Part shown: one piece after another, positions 10,598 to 22,555 of the stretch
Numbering within the stretch: the stretch's first letter is position 1
How the letters are laid out: each line of letters opens with the position of its first letter
Assembly: GCA_009733575.1 (NCBI GenBank)
Contig: ML769547.1
Span: 1 to 64,000 of the forward strand
DNA length: 64,000 nucleotides
Direction of reading: 5' to 3'
Source: Gymnopus androsaceus JB14
Lineage: Eukaryota; Basidiomycota; Agaricomycetes; Agaricales; Omphalotaceae
Notes under the pieces: model-generated
What the model was told of the DNA's origin: nothing
What the model saw: the letters and a program-made list of their open reading frames with translations, nothing else
Databases searched by the model: none
Translations under genes and position numbers: made by a program

Positions 10598-12925
10598 AGG
10601 TCTTCAGAGTCCAGAGACGGAAATTTAATGTGCATGATCTTCAACGTTCTTGAACTAGCCTATAGTGTACTCTACATGTCGTTGCCGGTTCTGACCTTCG
10701 TGGCGGTTAATTGCTGATCGATGTATATCATATACAAGCCCCGGATACATTGGCATTGCAATTCTGACTATCGAATTCGAAAGCTCTGGCGAGGACCTTT
10801 ACTTTTTCAAGACCTTGCTAGGTTTTTATCCCACTATATGGCAGCTAGATTTGTGGTTGGAGGTCTATTAAATAATGCAAATAGGAGGTCGACCGCAGAT
10901 AAGAGCACTCATCCGTGATGCGCACCACCCGGAGAAGGGTGCGGGTTTTTAAAAAGGTTCATCCCACTTTTCCGATTTTGAATCAGTCGTCTGGTGCCCC
11001 CATCCGTCCTCTCAGAGCTGGCCTCTGACAGCTAACACCGTCACTTTCCGTTACAGGCATGCATTTCAACTACCATTTCGCTGTGAGCGTCTTCCGCCTA
11101 TGCTTTACTCTCTCCCTTGTACATGCGTGCCCTGCCTCTCAGTGTGAGTGAAAAACTATCATTATGAATCAACCGATACGCTCACTTGCTATTATCGCCA
11201 AACCGATAGAACAACTCCGTCAACCACGTCACCCGAGGGCTGCCCTTGAGCGACTCGAAAGTCACCGGCGCCTTCCTTACAGTCGAATAAATCGAAGCTG
11301 TAATGGGTGGAAGAGTTACCCCTATTCACCTTGCAACGAAAGCGAGAAAGAGGAGGCGGTGGAGGAAACTAAATACATATCTTGGGCACAAATCATGGCA
11401 CCGACCCAATTCAATTGTCGAACAACTGTGTGTTTGAGGACGACAGGACGATTCGGTTCTCTTTTACAGAGGAATACATGGCAAAGGATATATGTAAACA
11501 CCCTAGGGGAGGAAATGGAGGCCAGTCAAGGATGGGAAAGCTGTTTCGAGCAGGGAAAATCGGACTCATTTTTTTACATTGCCGGCGGCATGAAGGTGCT
11601 ATGGGTGGGGCTATCCAACGAGATCTAGTGTATTGCTAATTGGAATCAAATCGAGGCCGAACCCTGGCACTTGCACCTCTCTCATTCAAGCTTTGTCTCA
11701 ACTTATCAAATTCAGCCTCAAACCACAAACGTCTCCCAAGGCGCGTCTTTACTTGGAGACTCGTCAGATTCATTGAACAAACCTAAGCCTCTAGCTAGCT
11801 TGTTGCAGTCGTGTCCAATCAAGTTGACAACAGTACCATAACTCGTATGCTTACTACTTCCATAAATTCATGGGGGATATTGCCCACAAACGCACAACTA
11901 ACGCGACATGAGCGTCAACCTCTCATTCGGGTCTCTTTGGATAGATTGTGCGCCTCCATCTTGGTGGCGTAATCACCGTGGACTAATTTCTTTGCTGAGT
12001 CCCTCTTTGGCCGGTTGTTCCATCCAATGATTCAATCCCTCTCAAGGCTATCTCCGCTTTCCAGATATGCGAACACCTAGCATATAATGGCATACTTACG
12101 GCGTGCGTTCGATTATGGTCAATTCGACTCATGAATGTCGGTTGCAATAAGAAAGGTAAAAAAAAAATTGTACTACTGTACAATGTATAGAGATGGGTAC
12201 TAGTAAATTTCCCTCGGAATCTAGTGCGTTCAGGTTTTCTCAGCGTTATCCGGTTCTTCGGGAACGGTTTGTGAGCATCGAGCCGATTCACTTAGTGAGT
12301 TGCTACATAGTTTTGTAGAGGTGGTAGGGCAATTGCGAAACGCTGTGAGGCCAACCCCTTTCTTTCCACTTCCATTCTCTCCTTCTCATGCCTTCAACGA
12401 CCAACATTGACATTGATCTAGCTGTGGCTGCCGCTGAAAACACGCCCATATAATGAAGGAGATATTTTCGCTGTAGGTATAGCTCAGACTGCTGTAGAAA
12501 CGACGCCGAGTTGGCCGAGTAGACCGAGCTGGCCGCGCAAGAGAATGTCGTAGTAAGTCTCTAATTCGCGACACCATGATCATGATCATTTCGAATTTGA
12601 AAGGTCAACTAGAAACATTTCAAAATGCGCTCAAAGGCAGCTAGATCGCGATGAATGTTTTGATAGCACGGTTTTGGTGAGTGTGCATACTTCTTTTACT
12701 TGGTACTCATGAGGAATTTGTTCTCGGAACGCGATGGTATGTTCTGTCCCGCAGCCACCAACTTGTACATCAGCTTCCTGAAATTGTTGTGAAAAAAATT
12801 TAGTGCGCGAGGTTGTTTCATTCGGAATTCCATACGAATATTGTGATTATCTGTGCTCATCAGAACAGATGTACGTAGCGACCAATATAGAAATAAATAA
12901 ATCATAGCAATTCAAAGCTTATATT
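10598..12925. repeat. Dispersed direct repeat, copy B (about 2.3 kb)
   Basis: This is the second copy of the block at 6283-8893, in the same orientation, shorter mainly through deletions in its last third. Copies A and B bracket the NmrA-like gene and the orphan exon. Divergence is high and includes indels, so the duplication is old. No intact gene is visible in it. Remnants such as FTEEYMAKDICKHP (near 11460) correspond to the same scrap in copy A. Confidence 0.75.
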
Positions 12926-13307
12926 TCAGCGTGAGAAGGAAATAAGGTTATGGGGGGGACAGTGTGAACAGTTTCAAAGGCTTTACTTACTCCACCGTCG
13001 TGTCAAGGTCAGCCTCCCGACTCCACTTCCCCTCTTCTTCTTCGCGTCGGCATGATCTGAGCGCTGTCCTGGTTAGCTTGAAGAGATTAATGGATAATCC
13101 GAGGAACGTTCTCGCCACTTATTCATTTCCCGACTCGATTAGCTTCTACAACCTTGTCCTATAAAGAACCAGGACCGGAATCCTCGCTTTCCCTCTGCCA
13201 TTTTTCAACGACGGAAACGCAATTGACTTGCAAACGTCCTGCAGTCTCTACCGTAATTTCGAAAAATAGAAACCCACAGTCACTACTCTTGTAATCATCA
13301 AATTTGC

Positions 13308-16218
13308 ATGTCTTTCCGTGCATCTCATGCTTCATGGTCTTACCTGAGACGCAGGCGGCACATGCGCCAGGAGCCGGAGAAAAGTAGCAATGTCTCAATC
13401 AACAAAGGAACCGAAGGAACAGGAGCAAGCGGAACTGAGGAAATTGAGCAGTCACGCTCGAGATGGGCTGCAGAAAATCCGCCCATACGACATGCTGTTG
13501 CACAGTTACAGGGCTCAGGGAAACAGAGAATGCAAAAAATGCGGCATTCTTCGTAAGTCACGTAAAATTTCAGTCTCGAAAGCATCGCATTCTGACGGTA
13601 ATATACTTTCAGGTGTCGTTCTGCTTGCTCTGAGCAGTCGATGTGTTCATCTAAGCGCTCTCTGTCGTCCAATCTCGACGTTGGATTGGACCTGTCACCC
13701 CTAATTTCCCTCTCACTGGATGTTGGCATCGGCGGGACTGCATCGACTGGTACAACTTCCACTCAGCCACCCATGTCGAGCTCGAGTACGTATATGTCGT
13801 GTCTTGTGCATTCCTATGTATTTATCCTTTTTCTTAGGTCTCAGTTCATCTAGCAGTACGCTTAGTACTAGCTTGTCAGCTAGTACCAGCGCGACCTCGG
13901 GTACTTCAAGTGCCTCTAGCTTGTCCTCCAGTAGCTTGTCAGCTAGTACCAGCGCGACCTCGGGCTCTTCAAGTGCCTCTAGCTCGACTTTTAGTAGCTC
14001 GTCAGCCAGTACCAGCGCGACCTCGGGTATTTCCTCTAGCTCGACTTCGTCAGCTAGTACCAGCGCGACCTCGGGTACTTCAAGCGCCTCTAGCTCGACT
14101 TCTAGTAGCTCGTCAGCTAGTACCAGCGCGACCTCGGGTACTTCAAGTGCCTCTAGCTCGACTTCTAGTACTACGACCGCGTCCACTTCAACTTCTAGCA
14201 CTACGACCGCGTCCAGTTCAACTTCTAGTACCACGAGCGCGTCCAGTTCATCCTCGTCAATCTCTGCTTCCTCGTCTACATCTCTGACCAGTTCATCGTA
14301 AGAACTCTATTTATTTTTCTGGTCATTTCTCACGAACTCGCCATCAGAGCATCCTCCTCAGTTACGACAGCTTCTACGACTTCTTCGATATCATCCTTAT
14401 CCTCCTCCTTAAGCTCTACATCCTCTTCATCGACCTCGTTAAGCTCTACATCTTCCTTAAGCTTTGCATCGACTGTTTCCACATCCACGTTCTCCGAGTC
14501 ACCTTCGTCTTCAGTTTCATTTTCATCCGCAGCAGCTGTCACGTCGATGCAGACCCAATCACCATTCACTGACACGTTTTCGACGATAGGGTCATCCTCA
14601 TCTGCTTCATCTTCCACTTTAACCTCATCACCGACTTCATCCTCTCATACTGCATCACTTGTGCACACCTCTAATACCTTCTCCTCATTTCCATCGTCCT
14701 CCACAACCGTGGCAACCACCCCCACGTCTCTTGTGCCAACTTCACCAGCCAAGAGCTCTTTTGCGACAAATACAGGTGCCATCATTGGGGTTTCCATCGG
14801 CGGTACTGCTGCTCTGATCATTGCCGTCTTTGCGATATTTCTCATATGCGGACGCGTAAGGAGTGGTCGAGGCCCTCATGCTGCTACTGGTACCTCTGCC
14901 TCTACGAGCCAGACGCCCGGAGCTCCCGTTACCCGAGGTATCAGAACTCTTGCGCGTGGTGTCAGCGGAAGCAGTAGCGCGCGCCCAATCCTCAACAGGG
15001 ACTTGTCTGCATCCAGCATCGCATGGCGATCTCCATTGAGTGATGAGGATGCAGATGAAGTTGACCCACGGCTCGCGCCTCTGCCTGCTTCTGTTTACGA
15101 AGGTAGCTCTAGTGGGCATGGTCATGGGAGCTCTAATGAACATGAGCAGGTGTCCGCCGAGTCCGCGGAGACCTCTGGATCTGTCCAGCGGTCCTCTAGA
15201 TCACAAGTGCATATCATGCCAGGGTTTACGCAAGCTGCAGAGACTATGCGTATCGGACAGCGGTCGCGCTCTCCGCCGCCTGTGTCTCCCATAGCAGCCG
15301 TCTTCGCATGGACATTCGTCTTCCTCCAATCAGGATCATCATTTGTCTAGGACTGCGACTGCTAGTTCTTTGCAACCCAATACCAACACGAATAACAGCA
15401 GCAACCTGGCCAGCCCCTCGGGTTCGGGTTCGGGATCTTCCAATTCCCATTCCAACGCAATATTCCGGCGGACACGGTACTGCATCCGTACCTAGAGTGA
15501 AGATTACCGAGCAGTCTCGTCCGCCCTCCCGCGCCTCATCCTCTAAAAGGGGTTTCATTGAACGACTCCGTGGAGGACGTAGCTCGACATATGGATCATC
15601 CGCGGGCACCGAAACACCTGCATCGTCGTCTTATTATCCTACCTACCCTACTCGGTCGTCGTTACTTAACCCACCGGTGCCGTTAAGCGTGGCTCCGCTT
15701 GAACCCCCGCCAAGGCTACTTTTGCAGTCAACGATGCCGCCTTTGCCTTCTCCTGCGGCAACTGAGGATTCTCGTACAGAGTATGCGGATGGCCTGTTGA
15801 ATCCTGCGCACAGTGCTCTTGCCATTGGTATGGATGCGAACGTGGGTAATGCTAGTTCGTTGACCTTGGGAGACCATGTTGATTATTCGCGACCTTTTGG
15901 TGGAGTAAGTGTTTTTTTCTTTCGATTTTTCTCTCTAGTTTTGGTTCTGTATTGCTAACTAATGATGTTCATCCATCTCTCTTTCATGATCAGTTCGTAT
16001 TCAACCGGATGGATAGCTCGACCACAGTGGGTACCGCTGATACTCGCACGACGCGAACGCAGACAATCCGAACTCCTGGTCCATCCATCGATATCCTTCC
16101 GCCTGAGCATGAATATGCAGACGAAAACGAAACTGGACCCGGGCATGTGGCCGACGGTACAAATGACAGAAACTCCACTCCCACCCGAGAAGAACGAAGT
16201 TATTTTTCACCTCGATAA
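13308..16218 (+). CDS. Ser/Thr-rich single-pass membrane protein (mucin-like, sensor-type)
   Basis: The exons 13308-13552, 13613-13785, 13838-14297 and 14348 onward splice in one continuous frame; a last exon starts at 15994 after intron 15905-15993 and ends at TGA 16216-16218. The order is a short Cys-containing segment (CRSACSEQSMC), more than 300 residues almost entirely Ser/Thr/Ala, one transmembrane helix (IIGVSIGGTAALIIAVFAIF, 14779-14838), then a cytoplasmic tail rich in Ser/Pro. This resembles fungal cell-wall sensors or O-mannosylated mucins at the plasma membrane, but no WSC domain is visible. The function is inferred. No signal peptide was found, so a 5' exon may be missing. In the tail the best frame changes by one base near 15300 and again near 15462. 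Confidence 0.6.
13869..14190 (+). repeat. In-frame tandem repeat encoding Ser/Thr/Ala-rich segments
   Basis: Five to six imperfect units of about 60-66 bp lie within exon 3 of the membrane protein. Each unit contains agctagtaccagcgcgacct followed by a Ser-rich spacer, giving repeated SASTSATSG. Unit lengths differ by multiples of three, so the frame is preserved. Such repeats commonly expand and contract in fungal surface proteins. Confidence 0.85.
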
Positions 16219-17189
16219 CATTAAACATAACAGACTACGTCCATTTGCGTTCTATGGCCGACGCTGTATCATATTGATATCGTAACTTTTTGAAATCGCG
16301 CCCGAGGGGTCATGATGCCCGTCACTACCTAGACGTCGCTTGTCTTCGCTCCCTCAATCACCCCAACCCCCGACAGACATGTTTAATTGAACCTTCAACC
16401 TCCACAAGTTGCACGTTCTGCAATGCCAATGTCACGATGTTACGATCAAGATACACGAAGCATGGTCACTTCATCTATACGACACACTTTTCTCTGGCCT
16501 AGTCCATCCTCTCCGAAAAGCAAACCTAGGAGAGAATGGAGGGGTTTACTCACAGAGGACCCAGGACCAAGTACTACCACAATAAGTACGGACTATTGGA
16601 TTCAATTGTTTACATATACCGAGTTTAAACCCCCTCGTATACTTGTAGCGCACGGATCCGGACTTCTATGGACTTGCTCCCTTTCTAGTCGTACATACGC
16701 ATCACATTTATGCGCACGCAACAACACACGGTCTTTTTTCGGATTTTCGTATGTAGGTGGTAATTGTCGAAATCGGTTTTCTACCTTACCCTATATATGT
16801 ACCATTCATTCGTTTAGCAGCATTCCTTTCGCCATATGCACATAGCATTCTCCCCCTCCCCTTCACATCCTCCATACATGCCGTTTTGATATCACTTGCG
16901 TTCGCGCTCGCTCTTCGCTGTTCGTCGCTTTCCATCACGTTTGTCCAAGTACTTTATGCGTTTATACCTTCCATAGTTGTCAACAGTAAATGAATAATCC
17001 TGTATCAATACTGCTGCTTTTCTGGATCATCTACTGCTTATATCATCTGCAGTCTCAATCACTCCGGGCAGAAGAGAAGGAGATGCATAGGGAAGGTAAG
17101 TAAAAGGTGACTATTCTTTTTTTCTCTGATATTCTTTCATGCAGACTCTCCTTTCGCAGCAGTTATCACGCGCGATCTCGGTTTTATAG
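16219..17189. other. Intergenic region without a supported gene
   Basis: This stretch covers the 3' flank of the membrane-protein gene and the 5' approach to the first RTA1 copy. It is T/C-rich with scattered short open frames but no splice-consistent gene model. I see no recognisable repeat or RNA in it. Confidence 0.4.
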
Positions 17190-19161
17190 CTAAATCGGGA
17201 TTACTTATCGGGGACTAGGAGCATTTTTGAAGCGGCGCTAGCTCCATTGCCTACTGCCGCGGTAAGTAGCCTCAGAACAGATGTCTGGACGAGACTACAC
17301 GTGTTACTTATTGTAACATCACTACGCGTTGACCTTTAATGCATTGCACTGTACTCGCAATCTGATGTTTTACCGGCCTTCCGTAGATTTTTTGGAACGC
17401 GCTGCTTATTCAAATAGCTTACGTGGAAGCTTACCCGTATATCCATTGGCTTATGGATATGCGATCGATGATGTTGCAGCGCCTTTGAATACGACGAAGA
17501 ATATAAAGGCCGCCAGGAGATGAAGTTTAGCGCGCCGCAGCCATGTCCATCGACCTCCTCTTGAATCGTGCTTCCGAGTCAGACGCAATAAGTCTACCAT
17601 ACAACTACGTCCCAACGCAATATGTAGCTATCATAATGCTCACCCTTTTCGGAATCTCTACAAGTAAGAAACCAGGTAGAGACTGATGATCAATACAGCT
17701 AACATATTTCGTCTAGTCCTGCACACTGGTCAAGCCATTTATTTCCGCACATGGTGGGCTCTTCTGACTATAGTTGTGGCTGGATTACTGGAGATCATGG
17801 GCTGGAGTGCTCGGTTATGGTCAAGCATATCTCCTAGTCTCCTGTCGCCATATGAGATGCAGTATGTTGCTTGCTCAATTTCACCATCCCGATACACCTA
17901 ACTTCATAAACAGACTCACTTGTACCATACTTGCGCCGACACCTCTCGTGGCAGGGAATTTTATCATACTTGGTTATATCATTAACCAGTTGGGTCCGGA
18001 TTATAGTCGATTGCCTCCTCGATGGTGTAAGTGATTCATTCTCTCTCCGAGTCGGTTTACAGCGATGTGCTAACTTCTGTGGTTAGATTCGATCATCTTT
18101 TGCTCTTTTGTACGCATACTGCTTTCAGTATGATTCTAGTCTTGTGTTCAATCTTACTACAGGATTTGATATCACTGGTTATCCAAGCAATTGGTGGAGG
18201 TAAATTTCCGATTTCTATACCGTTTCCAAAAACTGACCCGCGGCTACAAGGGGCGGCGGCGAGTGCTGTAGGCGTCGGTAAAGATCCCACTCCTGTTCGT
18301 ACTTTTTCCTGGCCAGCTCCCAGCTTTTCAGATCTGACTGTTGTCTTTAGGGTGGTCATATCATGCTTGGCGGAATCGCCTTTCAGATGGGTAAGCGTTT
18401 GGTAACTGTTTATAGTCCCACAGCTGTTGATCAACATTCCCGTTCAGCAACTATCACCATTTATGTGTTTTGCGCTACCGAATTTTTCATCCGATACTTC
18501 AAAGATGCGCCGTTGAGGCGAAATCAAAAGGGCAGTGCGAAGAAAGGTGGAGGCTCTGAAGAGAAGCATGAGGAGGGATCGATTGGTATAACCTCAACGG
18601 ACACAGCTACCATAGCGATGAACGGCCGTCCTAGAGATCACTACCGGGCAGTAATGAACACAAAGCTCAAGATTGCGGTAGCTGCTTTGATTTTCAGCAC
18701 CATCTGTCTATTTATTCGGTAAGCTCTCTTTTTTTGTAGGATTACTATTAGGCCTTGCATCTAATTCCCACTTAGAGCCGTGTACCGTACCATTGAGCTG
18801 GCCAATGGTTGGACCGGGAGAATAATTAGTACACAAGTGTACTTTAGTGAGTGGCATATACCAGCGGGCCTGCTAAAAAGAACACGACTAACTTGAATAT
18901 AGATGTTCTCGACGGTACAATGATTATTCTCGCAATTTACACCCTGAACATAGCGCACCCTGGCCTGCTGCTCTTGCAAAAAACCCCTTCAGTGGACAAA
19001 CGTATTGGACATGTCGCGTAGTTTCCTCACTCTTTTCTCCCTTTTAATTTGCGTTCAATAATAGAATACACATAACTGTTATGTATTAATAGTATTAGAT
19101 GCCTGCAACTTGAATTGAAGAGAACTGTTGTTTTTAGCTATTCATCTGAATAATAAAGACT
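17190..19161 (+). repeat. Tandem segmental duplication, unit 1 (RTA1 gene and flanks)
   Basis: The block runs from cgggattacttatcggggac (17196) to ctgaataataaagact (19161) and matches 20550-22555 at high identity, introns included. It holds a complete RTA1-like gene with about 350 bp upstream and 140 bp downstream. Homology stops exactly where a LINE 3' fragment begins (19162). Confidence 0.9.
17543..19021 (+). CDS. RTA1-like 7TM membrane protein, copy 1
   Basis: A ten-exon model keeps frame throughout and gives 318 aa: 17543-17663, 17717-17861, 17914-18026, 18087-18109, 18163-18199, 18251-18267, 18351-18390, 18448-18718, 18776-18846, 18903-19021. All introns are GT-AG. The product has the RTA1 layout of seven hydrophobic helices with conserved pieces YNYVPTQYVAIIM, APTPLVAGNFIILGYII, DLISLVIQAIGGG and GGHIMLGGIAFQM. 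The loop before the C-terminal helices is hydrophilic (KGSAKKGGGSEEKHEEG). The family is linked to resistance to azoles, aminocholesterol and 7-aminocholesterol, and to lipid export at fungal membranes; substrates are mostly unproven. Exons 4 and 6 are only 23 and 17 nt. The gene looks intact. Confidence 0.88.
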
Positions 19162-19830
19162 GAAGATCGATAGTACTGCTTACATTGCCTTTCAAGTCCT
19201 CCGTACCCGCATAGGGAAGATCGACTCGCCAGACTGCCCAGCGTGCAAAAGGGAGCCAGAGACAGTCCATCACTACCTACTACAGTGTCCAGCACACCGA
19301 GGAGCCCGAGCCCGTCTGAGAGCCGAGATTGGATCGAAGAACATGTTCATGGAGAAGCTGCTAAACTGCAGAGACTCGCTTAAACCGCTCTTTCAGTTCA
19401 TAAACGATACGGGGAGATTCAGGAACACCTTCGGGGTGTTACCACCGTTGGAAAACGAGGAAGATGTAGGAGAAGGATGACGAGGGACAATTCCGATCTT
19501 ATTTCCCTTCTAATATACTTATACAATACATACTTTACAGCTTATAACACCTACTCCTCATGGAGCAGCGTACTACATTACGGCGACTTCTTCGCCGCGA
19601 GACACCCCTAGTCTCAACGCACCTTGACTTAGAGATACCATACCGATCCGAAGCAGCACGACTACATATAGACATTCTACCTTTACATACAAGTAGTAGA
19701 GTACTGCCTACCATATCCTTCGGGACAACGGGCAATAAACTAGGATACAAAAAAATAAATAAAAATAAAAATAAATTAAAAAGTCCTCCGCACCACAGGA
19801 TCTGCAACCTCACCTCGGGCTCGAGAGGCA
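19162..19830 (+). mobile_element. 5'-truncated non-LTR retrotransposon (LINE) 3' end
   Basis: Frame from about 19163 to TGA 19478-19480 encodes the C-terminal tail of a LINE reverse transcriptase protein. It has a zinc-knuckle-like CPACKREPETVHHYLLQCP and ends DTGRFRNTFG. The 3' UTR that follows carries gggcaataaactaggatac and then an A-rich tail (19749-19781, aaaaaaataaataaaaataaa...). Conserved Cys/His spacing C-x2-C-x7-H-x4-C, 5' truncation and an A-rich end are all typical of LINEs of the Tad/I type. No endonuclease or RT core is present. It abuts the end of RTA1 duplication unit 1 without a gap. Confidence 0.8.
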
Positions 19831-20055
19831 AAGAAACATAGGGTAAGGATGAGTAACGGTGAATAATCTTTTTTTTTCTGATTTTTCTGATTTTTTTCGT
19901 TATACACGCTATAGCAGTCTCCTTTTCGCAGTTACTATCTCAGGATAGGATAGGATATAAATTATACTGGTTAAGGTCCGTTTCCGAACAACCAGTTTAC
20001 CATACTACTGTACAACGTACAATTCTACGTTACAGCTATGGAACACACAGCCCTA

Positions 20056-20548
20056 CTACGGGGGGGATATACATGTCTGAGTCTTGGTACATGTACTCTT
20101 CTCCGCCTCAGTGAAGCATGATGAATACAGTAAAGCCATACGCCTTTGGACCTCCAATTGAGCCAAGTCTTCCCAAAATATACCTACATCATCAGGTTGC
20201 ATAAAGTATCTCTTCACTATAATAGACTTATAAGACATCATAAACAAACTTTGCAAGCCTGTTTGTCACCCTCTTGTCTGCCAGAAGAGTTCGGAACAAA
20301 TCCCAAGAATCTGAATAGTGCTTGCCCAACTGTGGCAAATTTTCCAAAATCATACTAGTAAACTCCGAATTCCTAAGTTCCACCACTTCATTTTTTGCCT
20401 CACACTCAAACAAGGCATGTGGAGGATCTTCAATTGACAGCCTACAAAACCAACACAATCTTCGCTCTCTTGGAACATGAGGCTTATTCCGCTCGTTCCA
20501 ACGTAAACGTTCCACTGCAAGTTTATGGTTCAGTTTTACAGCTAAATG
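20056..20548 (-). mobile_element. Second LINE-like C-terminal fragment, opposite orientation
   Basis: On the minus strand, upstream of about 20228, a frame encodes VKLNHKLAVERLRWNE, then RRLCWFCRLSIEDPPHALFE and CEAKNEVVELRNSEF. Here too a C-x2-C...H...C cluster recalls the zinc-knuckle tail of a reverse transcriptase from a different LINE lineage. The downstream part to 20056 continues in another frame. The 5' side is cut at about 20550, where RTA1 duplication unit 2 begins. It is a fragment only; I infer a retroelement origin from the Cys/His pattern. Confidence 0.5.
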
Positions 20549-20549
20549 C

Positions 20550-22555
20550 GGGAATCGGGATTACTTATCAGGGACCAGGAGCATTTTTGAAGCGGCGCTA
20601 GCTTCGTTCGCAGCCTACCGCCGCCACAAGTAGCCTCAGAAGACCGTAGACGAGACTAACCGCGTTACTTGTTGTAACATCACTGCGCGTTAATCTTGCA
20701 TTGCGCTGTACTTGCAATCGGATGTTTTACCGGTCTTCCGTAGATTTTTGGAATGCTGATGTTTTACCGGTCTTCCGTCTTTGCTTATTCGTCAAGATAG
20801 CTTAGGTCCACATATCCATTGCGGCTTGCGTATATGCAAGCGATGATGTTACAGAGGCTTTGAATACGACGAAGAGTATAAAGGCCGCCCAGGAGATGAA
20901 GTTTAGCGCAGCGCAGCCATGTCCATCGACCTCCTCTTGAATCGTGCTTCCGAGTCAGACGCAATAAGTCTACCATACAACTACGTCCCAACGCAATATG
21001 TAGCTATCATAATGCTCACCCTTTTCGGAATATCTACAAGTAAGAACCAGATACAGACTAACGATCAAGACAGCTAACATATTTCGTCTAGTCCTACACA
21101 CTGGTCAAGCTATTTACTTCCGCACATGGTGGGCTCTTCTGACTATAGTTGTGGCTGGATTGCTGGAGATCATGGGCTGGAGTGCTCGGTTATGGTCAAG
21201 CATATCTCCTAATCTCCTGTCGCCATATGAGATGCAGTACGTTGCTTGCTCAATTTCACCATCCCGATACACCTAACTTCATAAACAGACTCACTTGTAC
21301 CATACTTGCGCCGACACCTCTCGTGGCAGGGAATTTTATCATACTTGGTTATATCATTAACCAGTTGGGTCCGGATTATAGTCGATTGCCTCCTCGATGG
21401 TGTAAGTGATTCATTCTCTCTCCGAGTCGGTTTACAGCGATGTGCTAACTTCTGTGGTTAGATTCGATCATCTTTTGCTCTTTTGTACGCATACTGCTTT
21501 CAGTATGATTCTAGTCTTGTGTTCAATCTTACTACAGGATTTGATATCACTGGTTATCCAAGCAATTGGTGGAGGTAAATTTCCGATTTCTATACCGTTT
21601 CCAAAAACTGACCCGCGGCTACAAGGGGCGGCGGCGAGTGCTGTAGGCGTCGGTAAAGATCCCACTCCTGTTCGTACTTTTTCCTGGCCAGCTCCCAGCT
21701 TTTCAGTCTGACTGTTGTCTTTAGGGTGGTCATATCATGCTTGGCGGAATCGCCTTTCAGATGGGTAAGCGTTTGGTAACTGTTTATAGTCCCACAGCTG
21801 TTGATCAACATTCCCGTTCAGCAACTATCACCATTTATGTGTTTTGCGCTACCGAATTTTTCATCCGATACTTCAAAGATGCGCCGTTGAGGCGAAATCA
21901 AAAGGGCAGTGCGAAGAAAGGTGGAGGCTCTGAAGAGAAGCATGAGGAAGGATCGATTGGCATATTCTCAACGGACACAGCTACCACAGCGATAAATGGT
22001 CGTTCTGGAGATCACTACCGAGGAGTAATGAACACAAAGCTCAAGGTTGCGACAGCTGCTTTGATTTTCAGCACCGTCTGTCTATTTATTCGGTAAGCTC
22101 TTTTTTATAGGATTACAATTAGGCCTTGCATCTAACTCCCAACTTAGAGCTGTGTACCGTACCATTGAGCTTGCCAATGGTTGGACCGGGAGAATAATTA
22201 GTACACAAGTGTACTTTAGTGAGTGGCATATACCAGTGATCCTGCTCAAAAGAACATAACTAACTTGATTTTAGACGTTCTCGATGGTACAATGATTATT
22301 CTCGCAATTTACACCCTGAACATAGCGCACCCTGGCCTGCTGCTCTTGCAAAAAGCCCCTTCAGTTGACAAACGTATTGGACATGTCGCGTAGTTCCCTT
22401 ACTCTTTTCTCCCTTTAATTCGCGTTCGTTCATAACTATAAAACTGCCAAGAACCAGTGCCAGTGAATGTTATGTATTAATATATAGTAATTAGATCTGC
22501 AACTTAAATTGAAGAGGACTGTTCTTTTTAGCTATCCATCTGAATCATAAAGACT
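20550..22555 (+). repeat. Tandem segmental duplication, unit 2
   Basis: The block from about 20550 to ctgaatcataaagact (22555) duplicates 17190-19161 in the same orientation. Identity is highest in the gene body (17.9-18.6 kb against 21.3-22.0 kb is nearly identical, introns included) and lower in the flanks. That pattern would fit a recent event or later gene conversion. A small internal repeat, gatgttttaccggtcttccgt, occurs twice near 20721 and 20758 in this unit only. Confidence 0.9.
20919..22393 (+). CDS. RTA1-like 7TM membrane protein, copy 2
   Basis: The exon structure is the same as in copy 1, with ATG at 20919 and TAG at 22391-22393. All splice sites are conserved, including the 17-nt and 23-nt micro-exons. 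Differences are mostly silent or lie in the hydrophilic loop (for example ITSTDTATIAMNGRPRD in copy 1 against IFSTDTATTAINGRSGD here) and in introns (a 2-base loss in one intron). No frame break is visible, so both copies can encode full 7TM proteins. The role is as for copy 1: probable lipid or xenobiotic export or stress response at a membrane, inferred from family. Confidence 0.88.

Noticed and set aside
13713..14234. Long minus-strand ORF rich in Val/Glu/Leu opposite the Ser/Thr-rich exon
   Set aside because: It is the antisense shadow of the repeated Ser/Thr coding region; the plus-strand splicing model explains the sequence.
14330..14617. Acidic minus-strand ORF
   Set aside because: Antisense of the Ser-rich exon 4 of the membrane protein; low complexity produces the open frame.
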